NCBI GenBank assembly: GCA_024654415.1
Contig: JANLHQ010000075.1
Span: 1-6,196 of the forward strand
Origin: Candidatus Azambacteria bacterium
GTDB taxonomy: Bacteria; Patescibacteriota; Minisyncoccia; GWC2-36-17; WO2-46-25
Direction: 5' to 3'
Length of the DNA stretch: 6,196 bases
Shown: piece by piece, positions 1-4,561 of the stretch
How positions within the stretch are numbered: the stretch's first letter is position 1
Layout: every line of letters starts with the position of its first letter
The notes under the pieces: generated by a model
Databases searched by the model: none
Told to the model about the DNA's origin: nothing
What the model saw: only the letters and a program-made list of their open reading frames with translations
Translations under genes and position numbers: made by a program

Positions 1-150
1 GAAATCAAGGTTTAAGATTGTAAAAACATTGGATTTAAAACTTATAACGTCCGTAAATGCATACCTTCGCCCAAAGATCTTCGTATGCCGACTGAAACAG
101 GGCTCTGCGCAACACTGAAAACACTCGTCAAAAAATTCTCATCCTAAAAG
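1..150. other. Left-edge segment without an assignable gene
   Basis: No complete gene is visible here. On the plus strand one frame is open from base 2 to a TGA at 116-118, about 38 codons, ending in residues like FVCRLKQGSAQH. The other two plus frames stop early. It could be the last part of a plus-strand gene that converges on the hairpin at 151-193, which has a U-rich flank on both strands. In AT-leaning DNA an open stretch of this length is not significant, and I recognise no family, so it is not called as a CDS. Confidence 0.2.
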
Positions 151-193
151 ATAATAAAAACAGCAAAGAAACATCTTTGCTGTTTTTATTATT
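151..193 (-). terminator. Rho-independent terminator, bidirectional in form
   Basis: Bases 151-168 pair perfectly with 175-192 (18 bp) around the six-base loop AAACAT. The top of the stem is CAGCAAAG/CTTTGCTG and the base is A/T-rich, so each strand gives a U-rich 3' flank. It lies 20 bases past the stop codon of the minus-strand membrane protein at 213-1409 and very likely ends that transcript. The 43 bases are identical to 3701-3743, where the same hairpin follows tRNA-Lys. Confidence 0.8.
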
Positions 194-212
194 ACTTCAG
201 GGAGTGAGCGAG

Positions 213-1409
213 CTAATCGGTGAATTGCAGGACAATTTGTTCAAGCGCCTTAATACCGCCGTCATTTTCTACACAGACAGCATCAGAGCATTTTTCGAGC
301 GGAAAGAGTGATGCTATATATACGCGGTCACCATTAAAAATATAATAGGAAAGTTGTTTTCCTGCCGCGCCGGCGGCCTCGTGCTCGACGCGCAAAACAA
401 GATATTCGCCTATCATTTCCCAGTCGCTTTTTCGCACGAGCGCGTGATCATCCAAGTCGATATGCGTTTTCTGCGCGACCCATTCTTTTGGCGATGCGCT
501 CATCAACGTTGTGCTAATGCTGATATGTTCTCCATAAGCGTAGCCTTCGGTGGCGCCTATATTGGGCAATTCTTTTTGCTTCATTACTAACAAGTTACCG
601 CTGTTCGTATGATGAATATACCAGCCGTTCGGCGGAGTAATGAGTATAGGGAATGTGTTGATTGCATTGATGATAGCGCGCACCTCCGCGTTGGCGTGCG
701 GCCAGGGAAGTCCAAACCGATCTGAGATATTTTGCAGCATCCTGTTCATGCCGTAGGGAGTAATAGTATGATCGATCGTGCTCCGCGCATGCATTCTTTC
801 TGAAATAAAGATAATACGGTCATCTCGCGCGATGTAGAAGCCGGCATATGTTTTCACGCAATTAAAATCCGACGCATGAAGCTCGGGATATGCTTCCATG
901 AACATAAACGGTTCAAAACCCTCAATGGGAGGGCCGCCCATTTTATCTATAACGCCATCTTGAATGCTCTTTGTGAAATATGGCGTTGCCGGCGCGCCCG
1001 AACCGCTTCCCGACAAATGACAATCATTAACCTTGAACAAAAGCGCGTCTTCTATGGAAAATGGCGCTGAGTCACGAAGTCCGCGCCAAAAGTGCGAAGT
1101 GAAAAAAAGTAAGCCCCCGTATATGAGTGCCGGCATTGTCGCAATACCGATAAGAATAAAGATCCCTCGCCGTAAATTATTCCTTAAAAAATAGAGTGCG
1201 ATCAAAAAACAGACACCAAAGAATAAAACGAGTCCCATTACGAGAGAGAATGATCCGGTGCCAAAATAGCCGGTGGGGAATAGCCCATTGATGATCCAGA
1301 CATATCTATCATAATGATCGCTAGAAACTCGATATAGCAAAAACGGAGACGCGATAAGCATCACGCCGGTTCCCAATACAATTAAGATGCGCACATTACG
1401 TGATGTCAT
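213..1409 (-). CDS. Unrecognised membrane-anchored protein with large soluble domain (398 aa)
   Basis: I do not recognise this family. Three hydrophobic segments are visible near the N-terminus, at about residues 7-27, 53-75 and 82-104. About 290 residues without further membrane helices follow. This part has a Gly/Ser-rich stretch near 132-138 and four cysteines (130, 184, 374, 379), which could form disulfides if the domain faces outside. From 181 on the composition suggests a mixed alpha/beta globular domain (segments such as GWYIHHTNSGNLLV). I chose the ATG at 1407-1409, but no Shine-Dalgarno precedes it, and a TATAAT sits only one base upstream. The true start could therefore be the GTG at codon 6, or the TATAAT may be fortuitous. 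The gene stands alone and ends just before the terminator at 151-193. A surface sensor, adhesion or peptidoglycan-related role is possible, but no motif supports a function. Confidence 0.8.
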   Translation of the reverse strand: MTSRNVRILIVLGTGVMLIASPFLLYRVSSDHYDRYVWIINGLFPTGYFGTGSFSLVMGLVLFFGVCFLIALYFLRNNLRRGIFILIGIATMPALIYGGLLFFTSHFWRGLRDSAPFSIEDALLFKVNDCHLSGSGSGAPATPYFTKSIQDGVIDKMGGPPIEGFEPFMFMEAYPELHASDFNCVKTYAGFYIARDDRIIFISERMHARSTIDHTITPYGMNRMLQNISDRFGLPWPHANAEVRAIINAINTFPILITPPNGWYIHHTNSGNLLVMKQKELPNIGATEGYAYGEHISISTTLMSASPKEWVAQKTHIDLDDHALVRKSDWEMIGEYLVLRVEHEAAGAAGKQLSYYIFNGDRVYIASLFPLEKCSDAVCVENDGGIKALEQIVLQFTD

Positions 1410-1410
1410 G

Positions 1411-1416
1411 ATTATA
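1411..1416 (-). promoter_or_regulatory. Possible -10 element at the start of the 398-aa membrane protein gene
   Basis: The minus strand reads TATAAT, a perfect consensus -10, followed by C and then ATG. No convincing -35 lies 16-18 bases upstream. If it is functional, transcription would start a few bases inside the annotated gene and the real start codon would lie further in. It may be a chance match in an AT-rich gap. Confidence 0.3.
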
Positions 1417-1436
1417 CACTATTAGGGTAGCATCCT

Positions 1437-1637
1437 TTGCGTTTTTCCACAATAAAAGCCGACACATGTTCGTGGACATTTAAGGAAGCGCCTCCCGCGA
1501 AGAAGTGTTGCGTGGGGTTCGGGAACGAGATCAACGCGATGCTGAACGATCCAGTAATCCGTTCGTTGTTCCAAGTGGGGCAATACTACTCGAAACCGAC
1601 ACACGAAGTGTCGAGGAGAGCGTCCGCTCCATTCTAG
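1437..1637 (+). CDS. Possible small plus-strand protein (66 aa)
   Basis: This is a plus-strand frame opening at TTG with an AGGG nine bases upstream (1424-1427), ending in TAG at 1635-1637. Codons such as AAC GAG ATC AAC GCG ATG CTG AAC give a G/C-rich third position unlike the A/T-rich genes on either side, but similar to the 93-residue gene at 3934-4215. Thirty bases after the stop is a hairpin whose T-tract lies on the plus strand, which is the best evidence that this strand is transcribed. The product would be cysteine-containing (C11, C24, C25), mildly basic and soluble, and I recognise no family. An opposite-strand frame at 1422-1688 looks random in composition. This could instead be a noncoding RNA, or the true start could be the GTG at 1512 or the ATG at 1539. 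Confidence 0.35.
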   Translation: MRFSTIKADTCSWTFKEAPPAKKCCVGFGNEINAMLNDPVIRSLFQVGQYYSKPTHEVSRRASAPF

Positions 1638-1666
1638 AGGTAATCGGAAGACCGAAGACCTAAACA

Positions 1667-1706
1667 GCCCGATGATTGACAATGTCAATCATCGGGCTTC
1701 TTTTTT
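1667..1706 (+). terminator. Rho-independent terminator facing the plus strand
   Basis: Bases 1667-1680 (GCCCGATGATTGAC) pair perfectly with 1684-1697 around a three-base loop AAT. TTCTTTTTT follows on the plus strand. Read on the minus strand the hairpin is followed by TGTTTAGG, a poor tail. The orientation therefore points to a plus-strand transcript, the candidate small gene at 1437-1637. The last codons and the TGA of the minus-strand NTPase gene lie inside this stem and its flank, so the hairpin serves or limits two convergent units. Confidence 0.75.
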
Positions 1707-2414
1707 ATATTCTAGTTGTTCCTTAAAAATTGCTCGCGTGGCAAGAGCATGGCTACAAATAGTATGTTGAGCAAAAAAATCACAATCACATGTCCAACTA
1801 TTTTGTTTTTTGATTAGAGATCGTGTCCCATGCTCTGAGCTCATCGTTACAGTGCTACCTGAACGCTTAAACCTTTCTGGACTTGATATATATTTTTTCG
1901 CTTTCATTGCTTTTTGCATTAATTCTTGAACGAAGCGTGTCTTGTCTTCGTGATTCTGTTCTGAAATCTCAACAATATGCGCATCATCTCTTGCTCGTAT
2001 AGATTGAGTAAACTCATCTTCGTACACTAAGGTGATTGTTGCTACGACAATATTTTCAGAATCAAGATATTTTTTCACTAGTTTTTTGAAATCATCTGAA
2101 AAAAGCTGCATTTGTCCTATCTCGTCGAGGTATAAAATATCTTCGTGAGAAAAAATAGATACGCGCGTAACAGCATCTTGAAGCGCGCTAATGTCTACAA
2201 AAAATTTTCCAACTTTGTGAGGTGTTCTTAATTGAGTGTGAGCGAGTCTGATTTCTACACCTTGATGCGTGGCTATGTTAAACCCAACTCTGCCGTGTTC
2301 GTTGCGAATTTCTTTTGTTATAAAACCTATCTTATTAGCATATGGTTTTAATATTTTATCCAATAAAGTAGACTTTCCACTTTTTGGGAGTCCGGTGATT
2401 ATAATATTTATCAT
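1689..2414 (-). CDS. THEP1-like P-loop NTPase fused to C-terminal SWIM zinc finger (241 aa)
   Basis: The first roughly 170 residues resemble the THEP1/NTPase_1 nucleoside-triphosphatase family. Residues 8-16 are a Walker A loop, GLPKSGKST. Residues 30-46 hold GFITKEIR followed by GRVGF, a typical THEP1 segment. Residues 93-98 are Walker B, ILYLDE. The family hydrolyses NTPs to NDPs, and its cellular role is poorly known. A lysine-rich linker (about 164-185) then leads to C209-x-C211-x8-C220-x-H222, the CxC...CxH signature of SWIM zinc fingers, which are linked to nucleic-acid or protein binding. THEP1 proteins usually end near 170-190 residues, so the finger is an added module. The ATG at 2412-2414 gives a methionine directly before the first beta strand, but no Shine-Dalgarno is seen. 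The gene is separated from maf by 57 bases. The domain calls are from motifs; the joint function is unknown. Confidence 0.85.
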   Translation of the reverse strand: MINIIITGLPKSGKSTLLDKILKPYANKIGFITKEIRNEHGRVGFNIATHQGVEIRLAHTQLRTPHKVGKFFVDISALQDAVTRVSIFSHEDILYLDEIGQMQLFSDDFKKLVKKYLDSENIVVATITLVYEDEFTQSIRARDDAHIVEISEQNHEDKTRFVQELMQKAMKAKKYISSPERFKRSGSTVTMSSEHGTRSLIKKQNSWTCDCDFFAQHTICSHALATRAIFKEQLEYKKEAR

Positions 2415-2441
2415 AAAATTTTACTGCGTCTATCTTAAAAA

Positions 2442-2450
2442 TTATCCACA
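2442..2450 (+). promoter_or_regulatory. Perfect DnaA-box match, single site
   Basis: TTATCCACA, the consensus DnaA box, lies in the 57-base gap upstream of the NTPase-SWIM gene. It could allow DnaA binding at that gene's promoter region. It is isolated: no cluster, no AT-rich unwinding region and no replication gene accompany it, so chance is a fair alternative. Confidence 0.2.
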
Positions 2451-2471
2451 TCCATTTTGAGATCATTAAAG

Positions 2472-3047
2472 CTATTTAATCTCAATCCCAAGATCTTTCA
2501 GTGCGACCATAACCTCCTCTACAGGTAATCCCACGACATTGGAAAAACTACCTTCTATTTTATCAACCAGCTCGCTTCCTAAACCTTGAATGCCGTATGC
2601 TCCGGCCTTGTCGAGTGGCTCACCTGTCGCGACATACGCATCAATTTCTTCAATAGTTAGTTTTCTAAAGTGGACATTTGTTTCTGTTGTACGCGATATG
2701 TTTTTGCCGGTTTGGGTATCGATGATAGTGAGCCCCGTGATAATTGAGTGTGTGCTGCCGCTTAACATAGCAAGCATCTCTCTTGCTTTTTCGGAAGTAT
2801 GAGGTTTACCTAAAATTTTATCTCCAAAAACTATAAATGTGTCGGCGGCGATAATAATCGCATCCTTGTAGTCTTGCGCCACTGCATCGGCTTTGCCTTT
2901 CGAAAGATGTTTAGCGAGCTCGTGCGGTGGAAGAGCAAGAGTCATGTCCTCTTCGTAGTTGCTCGCGACAATCTCAAATGGCAACCCTGTTTTTTCCAAA
3001 AGTTTTTTTCTTCTCGGCGAAGTTGAAGCAAGTACGATTTTTCTCAT
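2472..3047 (-). CDS. maf: Maf/YhdE-family nucleoside triphosphate pyrophosphatase
   Basis: This cytoplasmic enzyme hydrolyses non-canonical or excess nucleoside triphosphates (dTTP/UTP in the YhdE type) to the monophosphate and pyrophosphate. Maf proteins are also linked to septum and cell-division control. All family motifs are present in order: the N-terminal LASTSPRRKKLL (6-17), AADTF with the catalytic Asp69, GKP (80-82), the MLSGSTH segment (94-100), DKAGAYGIQG (146-155) and GSFSNVVGLP (166-175). At 191 residues it is full length. The KAGAY(G/A)IQG form favours the dTTP/UTP subgroup. The ATG lies one base after the TAA of the upstream zinc-ribbon gene and no Shine-Dalgarno is visible, so translation is probably coupled. 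The TAG stop lies in the loop of a weak hairpin (2459-2483). Confidence 0.95.
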   Translation of the reverse strand: MRKIVLASTSPRRKKLLEKTGLPFEIVASNYEEDMTLALPPHELAKHLSKGKADAVAQDYKDAIIIAADTFIVFGDKILGKPHTSEKAREMLAMLSGSTHSIITGLTIIDTQTGKNISRTTETNVHFRKLTIEEIDAYVATGEPLDKAGAYGIQGLGSELVDKIEGSFSNVVGLPVEEVMVALKDLGIEIK

Positions 3048-3048
3048 A

Positions 3049-3342
3049 TTATTTCTTGATTATTTTCTTGGTAACAGCGTCTACAAAAAGACGAAAAGCG
3101 AATCTTTTTTCTTTCTCGTACATAGCCTTTACTGCGAGTAGATGGCCATTTGGGCAGACAAGTTCTTTTTTGAGAATTGACACCGCCGGTTTGTTGATAC
3201 GATCCACATACATTCGGCGCAAATTGCCGGGGCCATCTTTTTGGTATACACAAATATGTTTATCACATTTGCGACATCGGATATCCAAGAAACGCGAGCG
3301 TCCACCTCGAGACTTCCTGTATTTATCATTTTTGAACTCCAT
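3049..3342 (-). CDS. Small zinc-ribbon-like protein, unknown function (97 aa)
   Basis: This is a basic protein with two metal-ligand pairs: C23-x2-C26 in IRCRKCDKHICVYQKDGPG, and C63-x3-H67 in VCPNGH. This spacing fits a small zinc ribbon or a related metal-binding fold, with Cys31 as a possible alternative ligand. Between the pairs is a segment with KDGPG (35-39) and RMYVDRI (43-49), which looks like a conserved core. The C-terminus is rich in Lys and aromatic residues (KAMYEKEKRFAFRLF), suggesting nucleic-acid contact, which is inference. The stop TAA is one base before the maf ATG, so the two are almost certainly co-transcribed. The ATG at 3340-3342 lacks a Shine-Dalgarno. A competing frame (3129-3350) has no such motifs and is a shadow. 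I know no named function. Confidence 0.8.
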   Translation of the reverse strand: MEFKNDKYRKSRGGRSRFLDIRCRKCDKHICVYQKDGPGNLRRMYVDRINKPAVSILKKELVCPNGHLLAVKAMYEKEKRFAFRLFVDAVTKKIIKK

Positions 3343-3492
3343 AAATCCATGTTATCAGAAAAAAGCTATTGAATCCATGTTGCGCCCCACCCAAAAAATC
3401 CGCCGCGCAGTCCTCCCGTAAAAATAGTTTTTGCTTTGCCTCGTCCGCTTTTCGTTCCGCCGCACCGCCCGAATACTTGAAGGGCGAAAGCT

Positions 3493-3568
3493 AGCCCGTT
3501 CGTTTTGTTTTTCCTTTTTTGAGATCCTCCCACCGAAAAATTTAGGAAAGCGGAAAAACGAATGGGCT
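3493..3568. repeat. Imperfect inverted repeat (14-bp arms)
   Basis: The arms 3493-3506 and 3555-3568 are complementary except for one G-T pair on the plus strand (C-A on the minus strand). The 48-base spacer includes further partly matching T-rich and A-rich tracts (GTTTTTCCT against AGGAAAGCGGA). The wobble type slightly favours a plus-strand RNA fold. Confidence 0.6.
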
Positions 3569-3611
3569 GGTTTGCTGCCGAGTCCGCGAGACGGCGTACG
3601 ACAGTGGTTCA

Positions 3612-3664
3612 GCGCGCGCGGAGCGTACAATTTGGGTCAAAGCCACCACGCGCTCCGCGCGTGC
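3612..3664. repeat. Strong GC inverted repeat (14-bp arms)
   Basis: The arms 3612-3625 (GCGCGCGCGGAGCG) and 3651-3664 (CGCTCCGCGCGTGC) pair along their full length with one G-T wobble on the plus strand. The 25-base loop contains a small inner stem, TTTG-GGT-CAAA. No T-tract follows on either strand, so it is not a standard terminator. Confidence 0.7.
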
Positions 3665-3692
3665 GATAGGCTCGAGCTTGGTACAATAAATA

Positions 3693-3750
3693 CACAACAA
3701 ATAATAAAAACAGCAAAGAAACATCTTTGCTGTTTTTATTATTTGTTGTG
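3693..3750 (-). terminator. Perfect 26-bp terminator hairpin after tRNA-Lys
   Basis: Bases 3693-3718 pair perfectly with 3725-3750 around the loop AAACAT. Its inner 43 bases (3701-3743) are identical to the terminator at 151-193. On the minus strand the first arm starts within the last acceptor base pair of tRNA-Lys, so the hairpin follows the tRNA with no spacer, and the tRNA 3' end must be freed from it during processing. The stem is U-rich on both strands, so it can also stop plus-strand transcripts coming from the GC-rich island. Confidence 0.85.
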
Positions 3751-3821
3751 CGCCCACCAGGATTCGAACCTGGGACCATCTGCTTAAAAGGCAGTTGCTC
3801 TACCAGCTGAGCTATAGGCGC
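3749..3821 (-). tRNA. tRNA-Lys(UUU)
   Basis: A 73-nt cloverleaf folds on the minus strand. The acceptor stem is GCGCCTA/TGGGCGC with discriminator A. The D arm is GCTC-AGCTGGTA-GAGC. The anticodon loop CTTTTAA carries anticodon TTT, which reads AAA and AAG lysine codons. The variable loop is TGGTC and the T arm CCAGG-TTCGAAT-CCTGG. The 27-43 position is an A-A mismatch, so the anticodon stem is effectively four pairs. CCA is not encoded (the next bases are CAA), so a CCA-adding enzyme is needed. It has its own promoter 14-41 bases upstream and a terminator hairpin that starts in its acceptor stem. Confidence 0.97.
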
Positions 3822-3834
3822 GAATACGAATGTA

Positions 3835-3862
3835 AGTTTATCAGAAATCATATAATAATCAA
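3835..3862 (-). promoter_or_regulatory. Promoter of tRNA-Lys (extended -10)
   Basis: On the minus strand a TTGATT -35 (plus positions 3857-3862) is followed by a 16-base spacer and a TAAACT -10 (3835-3840) preceded by TGA, an extended -10 feature. The predicted transcription start is about 6-7 bases later, leaving a leader of only a few bases before the mature tRNA 5' end at 3821. The site lies just after the terminator of the upstream 93-aa gene, which fits an independent unit. Confidence 0.55.
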
Positions 3863-3880
3863 CCCTACATACATAGAAAG

Positions 3881-3910
3881 AAAACCTCGCCGTTGTTTTG
3901 GCGAGGTTTT
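3881..3910 (-). terminator. Rho-independent terminator of the 93-aa protein gene
   Basis: Bases 3881-3891 (AAAACCTCGCC) pair perfectly with 3900-3910 around an eight-base loop. On the minus strand the hairpin is followed by a T-rich tail (TTTTCTTTC). It lies 24 bases beyond the stop of the 93-aa gene and separates it from the tRNA promoter. A second small hairpin (3921-3942, 8-bp stem AGAGTGTA/TACACTCT) contains the stop codon of that gene. Confidence 0.85.
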
Positions 3911-3933
3911 AATCCAACTAAGAGTGTAAGAAT

Positions 3934-4215
3934 CTACACTCTCTGGACAACAAAGCCGCTTTTCGTCGCGGAGACGACAATCTTTGCAGGGGCGAGACCG
4001 AGAACCCGTACGCACGTTTTGCGTACGAAGTGGATTGCGCCCACTGGCTTAACGAGATGAAATACCTCGCCTCCAGTGTCTACGGCGAGCACCACCCCCA
4101 TACGGAGTAGCGCTTCGTAATCCGCACGATGAGCAACGCCCACTCGGCGAGCCACCTTCTCTTCCGCTTTCACGCGGAATACATTTTTGCCATCTACAAC
4201 TACCTTTGTAGCCAT
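3934..4215 (-). CDS. Small basic protein, unknown function (93 aa)
   Basis: The start is well defined: AAAGGAGGG (4222-4230) lies six bases before the ATG (4213-4215), and a promoter lies about 35 bases upstream. The frame could be extended to an ATG at 4396-4398, but that would run through the promoter and the DUF5652 gene, so I reject the longer form. The product begins MATKVVVDGKNVF and is rich in Val, Ala, Lys and Arg with a predicted alternation of short strands and one helix (about 15-40). It has one Cys (68), no membrane segment and no signal peptide, and looks like a small beta-rich cytoplasmic protein. Third-position G/C is clearly higher than in the neighbouring genes. It is a single-gene unit with its own terminator (3881-3910), which suggests separate and perhaps strong expression. 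I recognise no family. Confidence 0.8.
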   Translation of the reverse strand: MATKVVVDGKNVFRVKAEEKVARRVGVAHRADYEALLRMGVVLAVDTGGEVFHLVKPVGAIHFVRKTCVRVLGLAPAKIVVSATKSGFVVQRV

Positions 4216-4221
4216 TTTATG

Positions 4222-4230
4222 CCCTCCTTT
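4222..4230 (-). promoter_or_regulatory. Strong Shine-Dalgarno of the 93-aa gene
   Basis: AAAGGAGGG on the minus strand lies six bases before the ATG at 4215. It fixes the start codon and stands out because most genes in the window have no recognisable ribosome binding site. Confidence 0.85.
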
Positions 4231-4249
4231 GGGTTTGGATTTATCGAAT

Positions 4250-4278
4250 ATTATACACCACTCCGTCAATAAATGCAA
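4250..4278 (-). promoter_or_regulatory. Promoter of the 93-aa protein gene
   Basis: The minus strand has TTGCAT (plus 4273-4278), a 17-base spacer and a perfect TATAAT -10 (4250-4255). Transcription would start near 4243, giving a 5' leader of about 28 bases that carries the strong Shine-Dalgarno. It sits in the short gap after the DUF5652 gene, where I see no terminator, so read-through from that gene may add to expression. Confidence 0.65.
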
Positions 4279-4294
4279 GGGGTGGATAACTGTA

Positions 4295-4546
4295 TTATTG
4301 CGTAAGAGGGGTACCCACCGAAGATTCCTTATCCTTACTCTCTGACGCTGATTTTCTCTTACTAAAGATAAAAATGTAGAGAATCTCGAGCATTCCAAGG
4401 GTATTCACGACCAAAAGCGCCACAAACCACCTTTTTTGACCAAGACGAGCCGCCTTCCACAAAGCAACTCCCTTCCATGGGAGTGCCCACGCGATTATTA
4501 TAAAAATGATCCACGGATTTTGCTGAATGAAATTTTCCATATTCAT
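4295..4546 (-). CDS. DUF5652-like two-helix membrane protein (83 aa)
   Basis: This is a small inner-membrane protein of unknown function resembling the DUF5652 family of Patescibacteria. The sequence has NPWIIFIIIAWALPWKG (10-26), then LWKAARLGQKRWF (29-41), then LLVVNTLGMLEILYIFIF (44-61). These give two membrane helices joined by a basic loop with conserved Trp, Lys and Asn. A short charged, Ser-rich tail (63-83) would lie on the same side as the N-terminus. It starts 15 bases after the stop of the C39-like peptidase gene and probably shares its transcript. No Shine-Dalgarno is visible. The ATG at 4544-4546 and the ATG two codons later are both possible starts. No terminator separates it from the next promoter. 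Confidence 0.8.
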   Translation of the reverse strand: MNMENFIQQNPWIIFIIIAWALPWKGVALWKAARLGQKRWFVALLVVNTLGMLEILYIFIFSKRKSASESKDKESSVGTPLTQ

Positions 4547-4561
4547 TATTTTATATTATTT

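Larger units (their letters stand above)
3356..3692. other. GC-rich, palindrome-rich island with no convincing gene
   Basis: About 340 bases lie between the zinc-ribbon gene and the tRNA-Lys terminator. Two strong inverted repeats are visible. Bases 3493-3506 pair with 3555-3568 (14 bp, one G-T), and 3612-3625 pair with 3651-3664 (14 bp, one G-T, almost all G/C) around a 25-base loop. Two minus-strand frames are open across much of it. One runs for 80 codons from 3608 down to 3369 with a TAG at 3366-3368, but holds no ATG or TTG and only one GTG. Its C-terminal residues would read GGLRGGFFGWGATWIQ. The translations are low in plausibility (many Arg, Gly, Lys) and I recognise no family. It could be a repeat element, a structured RNA or a gene remnant. 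Confidence 0.5.

Noticed and set aside
1422..1688. Minus-strand 88-codon frame
   Set aside because: It overlaps the plus-strand unit, begins inside the plus-facing terminator hairpin, has Arg/Cys-rich random-looking composition and no start signal.
3129..3350. Alternative minus-strand frame over the zinc-ribbon gene
   Set aside because: The other frame carries the CxxC/CPNGH motifs and abuts maf; this one has no motif.
2927..3421. Plus-strand 164-codon frame
   Set aside because: It is antisense to maf and the zinc-ribbon gene, rich in Phe and Ser, with no motif or ribosome binding site.
3431..3787. Plus-strand 118-codon frame ending HQDSNLGPSA
   Set aside because: Its end is the reverse strand of tRNA-Lys and its middle crosses two hairpins and the terminator. 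There is no ribosome binding site and no recognisable protein.
3609..3851. Minus-strand open frame across tRNA-Lys containing AQLVEQLPFKQMVPGSNPGG
   Set aside because: This is the familiar artefact of translating a tRNA gene; the tRNA cloverleaf explains the sequence.
2442..4289. Replication origin based on DnaA-box-like sites (TTATCCACA at 2442-2450, a one-mismatch site at 4281-4289)
   Set aside because: The sites are 1.8 kb apart, with no cluster, no AT-rich unwinding region and no dnaA, dnaN or parAB genes.
3934..4398. Longer 154-aa version of the 93-aa protein
   Set aside because: The extension runs through the promoter and the coding region of the DUF5652 gene; the strong Shine-Dalgarno fixes the start at 4215.
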